A stretch of 64,000 bases of DNA, taken from NCBI GenBank assembly GCA_030620095.1, contig JAUTXW010005193.1:1169501-1233500 (forward strand). Direction: 5' to 3'. The notes under the pieces are model-generated. The model made no database searches. It saw nothing but the letters and a program-made list of their open reading frames with translations, and was not told the origin of the DNA. This document shows positions 43,550-55,259 of this stretch, one piece after another. A program made the position numbers and the translations under genes. The first letter of the stretch is position 1, and each line of letters starts with the position of its first letter. The DNA comes from Kuschelorhynchus macadamiae. Taxonomy: Eukaryota > Arthropoda > Insecta > Coleoptera > Curculionidae.

Positions 43550-45115
43550 AATATGAACTAAGATTATATTACGGATGCCCGTATCTCTATTAAAATAATT
43601 CCGTTTAGAGAATCCCAAAACCGGTGAACTTTGGTTTCCTTTACATTTATCACAAGTCCGGTGGAATGTTGATCTTGAGATACAGTAGATTATACCATTT
43701 GTTTCTTTCCAATACATCGTTCATTTTCGCTAAGTCTAGTCCATGTGGATCGTCCAGTTTCTCTATTATATACATCACCACAGGAACAAGGAATTGCATA
43801 TACTCCTTCTGTTCGGAAAGGAATAGTGTCCTTTGGCGATCGCAAACATTGTACTATTTTCTTTTGTATGTTGTGCGTATGTTGGACCGGCGAAGTAATC
43901 TTACGTGTGTAATCGAAGAACTACACTTCCTATCGGTAACTTCCTATTACTTTTATTTCGTGAAATAGGACTATTATATTTTCTAACTGACCGTCAAATA
44001 TCCTCAGTAAATTCTTTCCTAAAGCTTCAGTCAGTTTCTCTTTTCCGATTGTAAAGAATTTTGGTGACAAATCTCGGGGCTCTGTAAATCAAAGAATTGC
44101 TTTTGTGCCGGATGATGATGGGAATTTGCATTTAGGTTTTTGTTCGTATTGGTTACAGTTATATATACAGAGTGTCCTAAGGAACCATCCCCTTTCCTTT
44201 GTACAAGGGAAAAGGGGAAAGGGAACTGTGCCTTCTAAATCAATTTCCATTGTAAATTATATATTAGGATGTTTTTGGTTCAGATGATCAAGAAACAAGT
44301 TTTTTGGACCATGCTGCCATATCGTCTACATATCTGAAAGATGATTTTGGCTTTAATAAAGACCACACTCTTCTCCTGAAAAGCTTTCATCAAGATATTG
44401 ATTACCACTGGTGACAGCGGAGATCCCATGTCTGCTCCTGAGGTTTGTTCAAAAAAAGTTCCTTCAAAAACAAAATATATAGATTTGAGACATGCTTGAA
44501 TCAGATCTAAAAGTGAGTTGTCAGTACTAATTATAGTGAAATAATTCTGATATTATGGAAATTAAATCATTCATAGGGATATTGATTCTACTTCGAAACT
44601 AACTAAGATATCTTTTGGATCTAATTAAATTGCTTTTAGTTTCTCTACAAAATGCGTAGAGTTTCCCAATATATGCATGTGTTTTCCCTGTAAAATTATT
44701 AAAAATATTTAAAAGATATTTACCAACTTTGGGAGGCCGTATTGCACTGACGGTAGGTCGAAGTGGTACATTAACTTTGTGTATTTTAGGTAGTCTGTGG
44801 AACCGCTGAATCCTTGAGCTGCTTGGCCGTAACATCATCGTGTTCTCTGCTGACTGGTTGGATGCGTTTATAAGTTTGATTATCCGTCTTTCGATTTTGT
44901 TGGTCGGGTCTGTCTGAATTATTCTGTATATTCTGTCGTCCAAAATTTCCATTTTTTCTATACTTCCTTTACTTCCTTTGTTTCATCAGTGACTACGGTG
45001 GCATTTTCCTTGTCTGCTGGAAAAACCAAAATATCTGTACTGTTATTTAATCTTTTTATTGCCGTTTTTTGCGCAATTGATAGATTCGGCGGCTTAGAAT
45101 TTCATACTGTTACAT
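43550..45115 (-). pseudogene. Penelope-like element (RT and GIY-YIG endonuclease), 5'-truncated
   Basis: From 5' (right) to 3' on the minus strand: SKPPNLSIAQKTAIKRL and ILVFPADKENATVV (the ADKG.ATVV motif) at about 45090-44985. Then 44952-44599: PTNKIERRIIKLIN, FHRLPKIHKVNVPLRPTVSA (the LPKIHKP..PLRPIVS motif) and KVGKYLLNIFNNF. Then MGSPLSPVVINILMKAFQ at about 44440 and RYVDDMAAW with the catalytic YVDD near 44320. The endonuclease includes PKDTIPFRTEGVYAIPCSCG and VYNRETGRSTWTRLSENER near 43850-43730, where the GIY-YIG Ile-Gly before ETGR is replaced. Several frameshifts. Penelope elements couple this RT with a GIY-YIG nuclease. A second copy in opposite orientation starts at about 45175. 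Confidence 0.85.
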
Positions 45116-45174
45116 AAAACACAAAAGGTTAATGTACGACTTCGGCCTATCGTCAGTGCAATAGGAAAACCAAC

Positions 45175-45800
45175 CAAAGTTCCCATCATCATTAGATACA
45201 AAAGCAATCTGTTATTAATTCTTTGGTTTAGAGAGCCCTTGCGATTTTTATCCAAAATTCTTTACACTCGGAAACAGAGAAACTCACCCAATTGTTAAGA
45301 GGGAATAGATATTGCACTGAAGGTATTAGACCGTCAATTAGAAAATATAATAATCCTACTCCACGAAATGAAACTAATAAGGAGTTACCGATAGGAAGTT
45401 CCATTTATACACAGAACTATAGACAAGACTGCATGGTTACTTCGCTGGTCAAACATACGTACAGTCTTCAACACACAAAAGAAAATTCGACAATGTTTGC
45501 AATCACCAAAAAACACTATTCCTTTCCAAAAGGAAGGAGTACATGCAATTTCTTGTTCCTGTGGTGATTTCTTTATTGGAGAATCTGGGCGATCCATATC
45601 GATTAAGCTGGAGGATCATGTAACGTATTAGAAAAAAAAAACAAATTGTAAAATCTGCTGTATCTGGACGCCAACATTCCACTGAACATGTCATAAATGT
45701 AAAATCAACAGAAGAAGAATTTATTGAAATTTAAAAATATCCTAACAATTTTAATAGAGATAAGGGCTTCAATCTACATCATATATGGAAACTGATTGTT
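45175..45800 (+). pseudogene. Penelope-like element 3' part, opposite orientation
   Basis: Plus strand: the 45175-45300 segment is the inverted counterpart of 44030-44120 (shared TGTAAAGAATTTTGG and GATGATGGGAA). Then CLQSPKNTIPFQKEGVHAIS (45490), CSCGDFFIGESGRSISIKLEDH (GIY-YIG: FIGESGRS) at about 45560-45625, and after shifts NFNRDKGFNLHHIWK to about 45800. It is the same family as 43550-45115 but a separate copy. The two copies face each other across only ~60 bp. Confidence 0.8.
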
Positions 45801-48333
45801 ATACTGGGTCACGGTCCGGTGAGCAAAGGTCGGCTCTAAATCGTCGGCCTAGGTATCTTCGAGCTCATTCAGTGTTCAAATCTCGTGAAGTAAGGATCGC
45901 AATCAAAGGTGAAACGTCGGAAAGTTATTCCATTTTGACTCGTTCTAATCCCAAGAACTATGATTTCTTAATTCAGTTTCTGAGGTTTTTTTTGCGATTG
46001 ATCATGACGCTTTCAACAAATTTGGGAAAATATTAAAAACAAGCTGATCAAAGGTAATGATTATTTCCACATAAACAAAGCGATATTTTTAGTACAATAC
46101 TATGGTTCCAGGTTTCTTAATGGGTATCATACCATACGGCCAAAGTGAATAGTTATTTACAGAAAAAACGAATAAATCTTCAAAACCGGAAAACTATTAA
46201 AACAAAGTGTTAAGGTTTTCTTAATATTTTGGAAAGTGTTCAGGAAAAAACTAATTATCGCATATTGCAGCCGAGCACTTTCGTTTTCAAATTAATTTTT
46301 TAAATATCAAAAAGTAATAATTTCAGTTGAAGTTAACGCACATTTAGTTTTCGACGCGTTCATAATTTCCTGATTTTTCTCCTAAAGGAAATGTCAGTAG
46401 TACGAAATTAATTATAGCTTCCGATAGAAACAATTATAGAAGCTATTTTTTTCCTTATATCCTCATCTTCATTTTTTACATCATTGCTCTCTCTACAATA
46501 TTTTGGCAGATATTGCCGAAAAAATGATACTATGCAACTTTTTTGCATTTTTTTAACTTGCGGTGGGTCTACAATGTCAGCGTTGCCTTGTTCAAAAGAA
46601 CTTTCACGAGGCTATAATAAAATAAAATCCCAAATTTTTTGACGTTTGGCTTTCCAAATACTCTACGTTTCATTTTCTCCTAAAATAAATATAAGTAAAA
46701 CTGTATAAAATAAAATCGGAAGTAAAATTCAATTGTCAATCCCCTTCGACTGGATCAAAACTCTGACAAATTTACTTACGCCAAGCCCGACCCTTTTTGT
46801 GCCAATCATCTCGGCATTTTTTGATGAAAATTGGAAAATAATGCCGGGTTTCGAATAGAAATTTACAAGACAGGTGAAAGGATAATGACTTAATACAGGG
46901 ATTACCACCTATTTCGGTTCTCGTTTCTTATCCGCTTAATAATGATTGTGTAAAAGAGTCCGAAGGCACCGCAAAGCCGCCGAAAAACGTGACGAGCAAC
47001 ATTTCTAATTTAATTAGCTGTTCCGTGTTTATAAAAAAACACTTTTTAGTACAGTCATTAAATTAAACAAGCCGTCGTTTCTGTATCTAAATTTGCTTCC
47101 TGTAGCTAGATAGAAATCATCTTTATTAAGAGGTTATTGTTTATTCTTGCCCAGCAGTTTACAATAAGTTATTGTGAATTTACAGCATGTTTTGCTTTGC
47201 ATTATATATAAGATTGTTTCTAAATGACGGTTGCTAACTTTAACAAAGTATAGTAAATATATGTTTTAAACGGCTTAGTTCATTTAATTTTAATTTGAAT
47301 TTTTGTAAAATTAATATTAACTATATAAATAAAAACAGCACATATCATAGAAAAACAAAAATCATTTTGGTAACGTGAATAAAATAATTAAACTAAATAA
47401 CTCCTATTATACGGTACCTAATAATTTTTTTGTTTAAAAAATGCATTATTATATTTTAGAATTATAATAATATTAGGTATCCAAATTTTAAAAGTAATAC
47501 TATACCTTTAAACATTCTGATTTGTAAAATAGTGCCGTCTTATTAAACAGATGTACAATATTCAACAAATACCCCTAATTATGATTCTTATTTCGAGATG
47601 CAAAAACACTCGCATAAGATGTCGGTGTGGATTTTTTTCTCCAAGGGGCAATTTATTCCTTTTACCGAATTTTTAAAAATTTTTGAGATATTGGAAGGCA
47701 TTCTTCTCAGGTACTGTAAATACTATTGTCATGTTAAATCTATCCGGAAATACACCATTTTCTATCATCAGTAGTGTATTAGGGGTCAAGCACATCACTA
47801 TATGAATTTAACAAATTGTTATAAATTGTTTAAAATAGCAAGACAGAAGCATTAATTTGTTTAAGTTTTGCAAATATGATTATGACATTGTAGCAGAGTA
47901 TATTGGAAGAATTAAAATGTTTTATTCAAAAGAGTAGTTTGACCAGGAAAACCAAAATTAAAATTCCTATTATTATGTAAAATGTAAAAACAACTATTTC
48001 TTACACACACTTCCCTTATATTTATTTAACAACACGTAACACATTCCGCCTCACAGTAGCTTCTTCCAATTTCGAATGATTTACATTCAAGATTTAACGT
48101 TTTAAAACCTTCTTAAAGGTATTTAAATGTTTTGGCCTAACAAGATATTACATGAAAGTTAATAAATAAACAAACTATATTTGTTTAGTAATTTCCACTA
48201 ATTTATTTCCGTTTGACAGCTGTTTCGACACACTGTGTCTTTTTGAAAAACCAACCTAAGACTGATGTCTTAATCTGTCTGAAGACAGAAGAAAATAAGG
48301 TCCCACATATAAATATATGGTTAAAAAAATTAT

Positions 48334-48335
<2 letters not shown>
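45801..48335. other. Long AT-rich stretch, nothing recognised
   Basis: 2.5 kb with no recognisable coding motif, terminal repeat, tRNA-like fold or tandem array. The 83-codon frame at 45785-46036 is not Penelope-like beyond about 45800. It could be ordinary intergenic or intronic DNA. Confidence 0.4.

Positions 48336-48419
<84 letters not shown>
48336..48419. repeat. (TA)n microsatellite, left half interrupted by element D
   Basis: About 42 TA units; the array resumes at 51960 beyond the element. Confidence 0.95.
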
Positions 48420-48423
<4 letters not shown>

Positions 48424-51400
48424 GGGTGTCAACGATATCGTTTTACACGATGACATTCATTTGTTTTTTAGGTTAGGATATTTATATTTGGGTTAACGAA
48501 ATATGGTATTAAGACACATATTTTTCATGAAAAAACAATTGAATATTACTGCCAGTTTTTCCGATATCAGAACCAAGTTAAGAATTTCAAATGAAACCCT
48601 GTATATTATTTTACATAGTTTGATAGAGCTTAGAATTACCTTTTCAATGACATATCACACGTTATATTTTTTTTCAAAATGGCGGACCAGGAAGCGCTTT
48701 TTCAAAATTCAATATGGCGGTCGTTTCCCGATACCGATGAAATTTTTGTTTAACAAATTATTAAAATATTAAACAAAATCGGGTTTTCAATGGATTTTAA
48801 TCAAATTTAAAATCAAATTTTTAATTTATCACAAAATGGGATGTTTAATTTTTTCTTTAAAATGTGAACTTTTTCTTAAATTTTTTCAAAGATTTTAAAT
48901 AGAAAGTTGTATTTATTAAATATTAGTATTAAAGTATATCTTATTAGCTACACGAAACCGCATAACAAGCCGTATTTTTGCTTTTTGTTTCAGAAAAAAT
49001 TGACAAAACCTTGCCGATACACATTTTTCCTAATACATAACATGAAACAAACACACACATATTATTAATCAGAAAATCCTGGAATATTTTTTATTGTTTA
49101 TTGATAAGTAATTTTGTATTTTTTTGACATTTCGTGACTGTTGTCTTATTTTAGGAAAGCGAGAAAAAATCACAAGTAGTATTAATTTTATTTTACCAGT
49201 AGATACGGTGCAGTAACATGAAAGATGACTTAACTAAGATAAGTAGGTCTTGGAAACAATTGCATAGGGATGCCATTATAATTTTCATTAGATTTAACCA
49301 GAAACGTCAAAAGTACTGTTTTGTATCGACATTTCTGATAACTTTCGTTACATTTTTACACTGAGAAAAACAAAAAACAAAAACAAAACCGCATAACAAA
49401 CCGTATTTCTGCTTTTTGTTTGAGAAAAAATTGACGAAACTCTGCCGATATACATTTTTCGTAATACATAACATGAAACACACACACATATTATTAATCA
49501 GTAAATTTCGGAATATTTTTTATTGATAAGCAATTTTGTATTATTTTGACATTTTATGATTTTTGCTGTCTTATTTTAGGAAATCGAGAAAAATTCACAA
49601 GTAGTATTAATTTTATTTTACCGGTAGGCTTTCGGTTTTTTCGGAAATACCTAGACCTAAGTCAAGAAGTTTAAAAAGAACCCTGTATATTTTTTCACAC
49701 AGTTTGATAAAACTTAGAATTCCCTTTACATTGACATATCACAAGTTGATTTTTTTTCGAAATGGAGGACCAGGAAGCTTTTGTTCAAAATTCAATATGG
49801 CGGCCATTTTCTAACACGAAGATATTTTTGAATTATAGGTAGAAATAATAAACAAATATGGGGGTTTTTATTGGGTTTAATGCTAATTTAAAATCAAACT
49901 TTCACAATTAATACAAAAGTCACCCAATTAAATGTTCTATGCGCTGTCCGCCTTGTTCTTGGCATAGTGTAACTCTCTCAACATTTTCCGCGAGCAGGTT
50001 TCGTAAATGCTGTTCCGAGATACTCTCAAAGGCTCGTCTTATTCTATTTTCTAACATTTCCAACGATATTACAGGAATTGCATACACTTTTTCTTTCAGA
50101 TGACCCCATATAGAGAAAACAAGCGGGGTTAGGTCAGGCGACCTCGCTGGCCATCGAATTGGTCCATTGGTTCCCAACCAGTTCTCACCAAATCGTTCAT
50201 TCAAGTAATTTGCAACAATTCTTGAATTATGAGCAGGGGCACCATCTTGTTGGTAAACTAAATCATCATTTTGCTGCAAATTATTTATAAAATGTTCAAT
50301 TTCATTTTCGAGAAAGTCCAAATACATCTCGCCAGTTAAAGGCTGATGGAATAATATTGGACCAATAACGCTTAGTCCTACAACGCCTAACCAAACATTA
50401 ACTCCAAAACGTTCCTGGAAGGCACCTTCTCTTACTAATCTTTGATTTTCCTTTGCCCAATAACGAAAATTATTTCTATTAAACATGCCTAGATTAGTAA
50501 ACCTTGATTCGTCCGAAAAAATAATCTTATGATGAAACACAGGACTTATTCAATAATTATCTAAAAACCAATTGCAATAAATAAGTCATCTTTGGAAGTC
50601 ATTTTCAAATAGGTGGTGGTGAATTTGATACTTAAACGAATTAAACCCGTGTTTCTTTAAAATTTTTCTGGCGCTTTCATGGGACGTATTGCACTGTTTG
50701 CCTAATTCACGAAGGGAAGCTGTACGGTCATACTCGATGTACGCTAAAACGTTTGTTTCCACTTCTTCGCTTACTACGAAACCATCATTGCCATTAGCAT
50801 GGACACCACCATTATTTTCACTTTTTAAATGTTGTACTTGCCAAGGACAATATGCATGTGAAGGAGCGTCACGATTCGGAAAGCGTTCCTGGTATAATCT
50901 CTCTGTGTCCCTTGAATTTTTGCGACATTCCCCTTAAATAAGGAGCATGCCAATTTGATGTTCTCTTGAATAAACCATAATATTTATTTTTAAAACTAAC
51001 TAGAACCACTTCTCAGTGTAAAAATGTAACGAAAGTTATCAGAAATGTCGATACAAAACAGTACTTTTGACGTTTCTGGTTAAATCTAATGAAAATTATA
51101 ATGGCATCCCTATGCAATTGTTTCCAAGGCCTACTTATCTTAGTTAAGTCATCTTTCATGTTACTGCACCGTATCTACCGGTAAAATAAAATTAATACTA
51201 CTTGTGATTTTTTCTCGCTTTCCTAAAATAAGACAACAGTCATAAAATGTCAAAATAATACAAAATTATTTATCAATAAATAATAAAAAATATTCCAGGA
51301 TTTTCTGATTAATAATATGTGTGTGTTTGTTTCATGTTATGTATTAGGAAAAATGTATATCGGCAAGGTTTTGTCAATTTTTTCTGAAACAAAAAGCAAA

Positions 51401-51959
51401 AATACGGCTTGTTATGCGGTTTCGCGTAGCTAATAAGATATACTTTAATACTAATATTTAATAAATACAACTTTCTATTTAAAATCTTTGAGAAAATTTA
51501 AGAAAAAGTTCACATTTTAGAGACAAAATTAAACTTATCCCATTTTGTGATAAATTAAAAATTTGATTTTAAATTTGATTAAAATCCATTGAAAACCCGA
51601 TTTTGTTTAATATTTTAATAATTTGTTAAACAAAAATTTCATCGGTATCGGGAAACGACCGCCATATTGAATTTTGAAAAAGCGCTTCCTGGTCCGCCAT
51701 TTTGAAAAAAAATATAACGTGTGATATGTCATTGAACAGGTAATTCTAAGCTCTATCAAACTATGTAAAATAATATACAGGGTTCCATTTGAAATTCTTA
51801 ACCTGGTTCTGATATCGGAATAACTGGCAGTAATATTCAATTGTTTTTTCATGAAAAATATGTGTCTTAATACCATATTTCGTTAACCCAAATAAAAAAA
51901 TCCTAACCTAAAAAGCAATTGAATGGCATCGTGTAAAACGATATCGTTGACACCCGGTA
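48420..51959 (-). mobile_element. Mariner-like element D with ~0.95-kb inverted arms
   Basis: It starts TACCGGGTGTCAACGATATC and ends in the complement. The arms 48420-49366 and 51011-51959 match almost throughout, an exceptional length for this group. It is inserted in (TA)n. Inside the left arm region, 49386-49628 is a diverged direct copy of 48953-49204, and 49678-49820 is a diverged copy of about 48593-48735. The core 49630-51000 holds the minus-strand transposase. The long arms likely grew by capturing a second copy of the terminal region. Confidence 0.88.
49920..50978 (-). pseudogene. Tc1/mariner-type transposase of element D (broken, catalytic block altered)
   Basis: The N-terminus at 50978 reads MVYSREHQIGMLLI, stop, GECRKNSRDTERLYQERFPN, then NVLAYIEYDRTASLRELGKQ, CNTSHESARKILKKHGFN and KYQIHHHLFENDFQR (HTH part, with stops). 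The 206-codon open piece 50540-49920 covers the catalytic core: FSDESRFTNLGMFNRNNFRYW (first Asp), VNVWLGVVGLSVIGPILF, YQQDGAPAHNSR (second Asp) and WPARSPDLTPLVFSIWGHLK. The Asp that relatives have in PLD is Val here; the SPD Asp is kept. Even without the upstream stops this copy may lack activity. Confidence 0.87.
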
Positions 51960-52407
<448 letters not shown>

Positions 52408-52479
52408 CACTTATTTTTATTGGGCGCCAAATTGTTCCAGCATCTCGGATTCGTACCAATAATTTATCAGTTTCTACCT

Positions 52480-53130
52480 ATATCACATTTGATTTTTGGA
52501 ATAATTTAAATTAAATTGAATAAGTAGTTTTTACACTTATGTTTTAAAACCGCCGTTTTGTTCCGTCATATTGAATTTGTGCCAGTTTACGTTTATATTC
52601 CATTCAATTTTTCTACAAAATTTAAAGTCAATTGCTTAAGAAGATTTTTTTACGTTGATTTTTAAACATTTTACTTGGCCCTCATTTTGTTTCGCCATGT
52701 TGAAATCATTTTTTCAGTTTATCTTTATGACAAAGTTAAATGTTGCAAAAAATTTGAAATTATTCTAATAAGGAGTTTTTAGGCAGATTTCCTGAACATT
52801 TTATTATGCCGCCATTTTATTTTGATATCTTGGATTCGTATTAAAATGTTACCAATTCATTCTTATATAATATTTTATTTTTATGCAAAATTTGAGTTAA
52901 ATTGGATAATTAGTTTTTTAGTTATAATTTTTTTAACTTTTCACTAAGTCGGCATTTTTTTCGGTCATATCGGATTTTTGCCAAAATATTACCACGTGAT
53001 TCCCAAATGAACCTTAATGTTTGACTAAAATTTGGGTAAATAGTTTTTAGCTACGCCGAGATCTGACAGACAGATAGATACACCGACGGAATTGAGAAAA
53101 ATTTTTTGGCATCTAGCAACGTTAAGATAT
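52480..53130 (-). repeat. Dispersed ~140-bp array family, locus 3 with head
   Basis: Minus orientation: about four degenerate units (CGCCATTTTGTTCCG-type, CCAGTTCATTC-type and AATTTAAAGTCAATTG-type strings on the plus strand), then at the right the head: AGCTACGCCGAGATCTGACA, GACAGATAGATACACCGACG and TTTTTTGGCATCTAGCAACG. The same arrangement occurs at 58670-59280. Confidence 0.75.
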
Positions 53131-53320
53131 GTACATACATACATATATACATACGTACATACATACATACATACATACATACATACATACATACATACAT
53201 ACATACATACATACATACAGACATACATACATACATACATACATACATACATACAAACATACATACATACAAACATACATACATACATATATACATACAT
53301 ACATACATATATACATACAC
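53131..53320. repeat. (CATA)n microsatellite
   Basis: About 47 ACAT units with occasional G or A variants (ACAG, ACAA). It directly follows the head of the array at locus 3. All long frames here are repeat artefacts. Confidence 0.95.
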
Positions 53321-53657
53321 GGCCTTAAAATCGAGACATTTCTCAAAGTTCAGCTCACTGGCTCACAAGTCTTAAGATTCTAAACCACTGTGACTACCAT
53401 TATGTAAAACATTAATTTTTTCAATTAATTTAAACAACAAAATCAACAAACAAGTCTTAAAAATAAAATAAATTCTATAAAAATACGCAATCGTAACCAC
53501 AACCTATCATACGATTCACATTAAACGCATCAACTGACAAAAATGTTCAAGTTTCCTCGGCGCGGCTGTTGTCCCAAAATTTGCCAACATAAGCTCTATA
53601 TTACCTATGTGCCCCTATGCAAATAAATTCAATCGGAAACACTCGAGTAAAACTCAC

Positions 53658-53783
53658 CTCCGTTTATAACCACGAGGACATCGTGGGCCGCCGCGTCAGC
53701 CTCGTGGTCCAACGAAACGACACCTTCGGAGATCGCTAGTGCGACTCCACGGAATGAACATGAACATTCAACGAGTTCACAAG
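53658..53783 (-). other. Candidate host coding exon (126 bp)
   Basis: A distinctly GC-rich block inside AT-rich DNA. On the minus strand it reads CELVECSCSFRGVALAIS, EGVVSLDHEADAAAHDVLV and VINGG without stops. It is followed at once by GTGAGT, a consensus splice donor (53657-53652), and preceded by TAAG (acceptor AG at 53785-53784); an in-frame TAA lies just before the acceptor. The base composition drops exactly at the donor. No protein family recognised. The plus strand also has a short open frame here (40 codons from 53617), so strand is not certain. Could equally be a TE scrap. Confidence 0.3.
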
Positions 53784-53869
53784 CTTAGGATAATAAAAGG
53801 AATTTCCAAATTAAAAAGAAATTAAAAAATATATATTATTTATTATTTTCTGTTTAAAAATAGAGGAGC

Positions 53870-54010
53870 CACTGGGTAGACAGACTGACGGAAACGAGAA
53901 AACTTGTTTTTAGGCATCTAGGGACCTTGAAATGTAAATATGTGAAAAAAATCTCAAAGGGTGCTTTTTCACGATTACAATACTTTCATTTTACGAGGGA
54001 AGTAAAAATA
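53870..54010 (-). repeat. Isolated head of the dispersed array family
   Basis: GACAGACTGACGGAAACGAG, TTTTTAGGCATCTAGGGACC and then GTGCTTTTTCACGATTACAA, TACTTTCATTTTACGAGGGA. This matches the head at 53065-53130 and 59205-59275 and extends it outward. No tandem units are attached here. Confidence 0.6.
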
Positions 54011-54144
54011 AAAACAAAATGGAAAACTAGAATTGTCATCGTAAAGTCATTTTCACCACAAACACCGCATTAACTTAGTTTAACTAGAAGTGGGGTGGGA
54101 AGATATTAGCTTCAGCTTAGCCTAGCTTAAACATACATAAACAG

Positions 54145-54325
54145 ATGTTCACGGCAAGCCTATTATTCCTTATGATGACAAATCTAGGATTACCAAAAAT
54201 ATATATGAATCCTAGAATTGAAAACGTTGTTTACACAAGGGAGTTTTGGGACTTCGTTGCCTCTGGTGATTTGGCAAGTTACTCTATTCGTATATTTAGA
54301 GCATTCGTTGGGACTTGTGAATTGT
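54145..54325 (+). other. Candidate exon with start codon and splice sites
   Basis: AAACAG at 54139-54144 (acceptor-like) directly precedes ATGTTCACGGC. The frame MFTASLLFLMMTNLGLPKIY... runs 60 codons to FVGTCEL and meets GTGAGTA at about 54326, a strong donor. The hydrophobic N-terminus resembles a signal peptide. No family recognised, and chance is a real possibility in AT-rich DNA. It lies opposite in strand to the candidate at 53658, so the two would not belong to one gene. Confidence 0.22.
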
Positions 54326-54477
54326 GAGTAAAAAAAATATAAGTAAAAATTCTATAAACACAACGTTTATTTTTTAAAGTTTTTTCTTTAATCCTCTCTA
54401 TTGCTACTTAATACTACAAATATTCAAAAAAAATATATAAAATGCACATTTTTACTATCCTTCGAAAACCCTGTTTT

Positions 54478-54910
54478 TTCGATTCCGTCGATCTATTAGT
54501 GTGTCTGTTCGCAGCATAGCTAAAAACTACTTACCCGATTAACTTGCATAATTTTGTATTATATATATATTTTGGTAAAATTCCAATATAGAGGAACAAA
54601 ATGGCTGCCTTGTGAAATGTTAAAAAAGTTATTACTAAAAAACAAATTTGCCCCAAATTTTGCACAAAAATTAAGTGTTGCATAGGAATGAACTGGTAAC
54701 ATTTTGGCACGAATCCAAGATAGCCAAAACAATGTCGACCTAATAAAATGTTCAAAAAAATTGACTTTAAATGATGCACAAAAATCAAGTGTGCCATAAG
54801 TAGGAACTGCTAAAGTATTGGTACGAATTCAATATGGTGGAACAAATTGGCACCCAATAAAAACATTTAAAAAAATCAGTATATTAAATGTGTTACTAAA
54901 TGGCTAGGTG
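54478..54910 (+). repeat. Dispersed ~140-bp array family, locus 4 with head
   Basis: The head TTTTCGATTCCGTCGATCT, then GTCTGTTCGCAGCATAGCT and AAAAACTACTTACCCGATTA, is followed by about three units with GGAACAAAATGGCTGCC, ATAGGAATGAACTGGTAAC and AAAATCAAGTGTGCCATAAG. Plus orientation. Confidence 0.75.
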
Positions 54911-55196
54911 AGGAATTAAATTTGGTCTTACTTCATTATTACTAAAAAAAGAAAAAATTCATAACGACCGACGGGTATAGGAAATTTACCGATTTTTAGA
55001 TTTGACTTCTTTTCTTAACAGCTTTAGTGTCATATCAAAAACGCATAAATTTACATCGACTAATCTTTTGTTTGCCCTCCAGTGATGTAATCTTTGGCTA
55101 GGTTAGGTTAAGTAAAACAAGCTAAAGCAATTTCAGACATAAATTACTGCACAAGCCAAAATAGAACAAATGAGATTTTGAAATACATTTACTAAA

Positions 55197-55255
55197 CTAA
55201 AATAATAATAATAATTATAATAATAATAGTAATGAAAATAATAATAATAATAAAC
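55197..55255. repeat. (TAA)n microsatellite
   Basis: Degenerate AAT/TAA trinucleotide run, directly seen. Confidence 0.9.
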
Positions 55256-55259
55256 CCGC

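Noticed and set aside
45785..46036. 83-codon frame downstream of the Penelope remnant
   Set aside because: Wrong frame relative to the endonuclease tail and no family motif.
53025..53383. Overlapping frames on both strands with Tyr-Ile-His-Thr or Met-Tyr-Val-Cys repeats
   Set aside because: Products of the (CATA)n microsatellite; all frames on both strands stay open for the same trivial reason.
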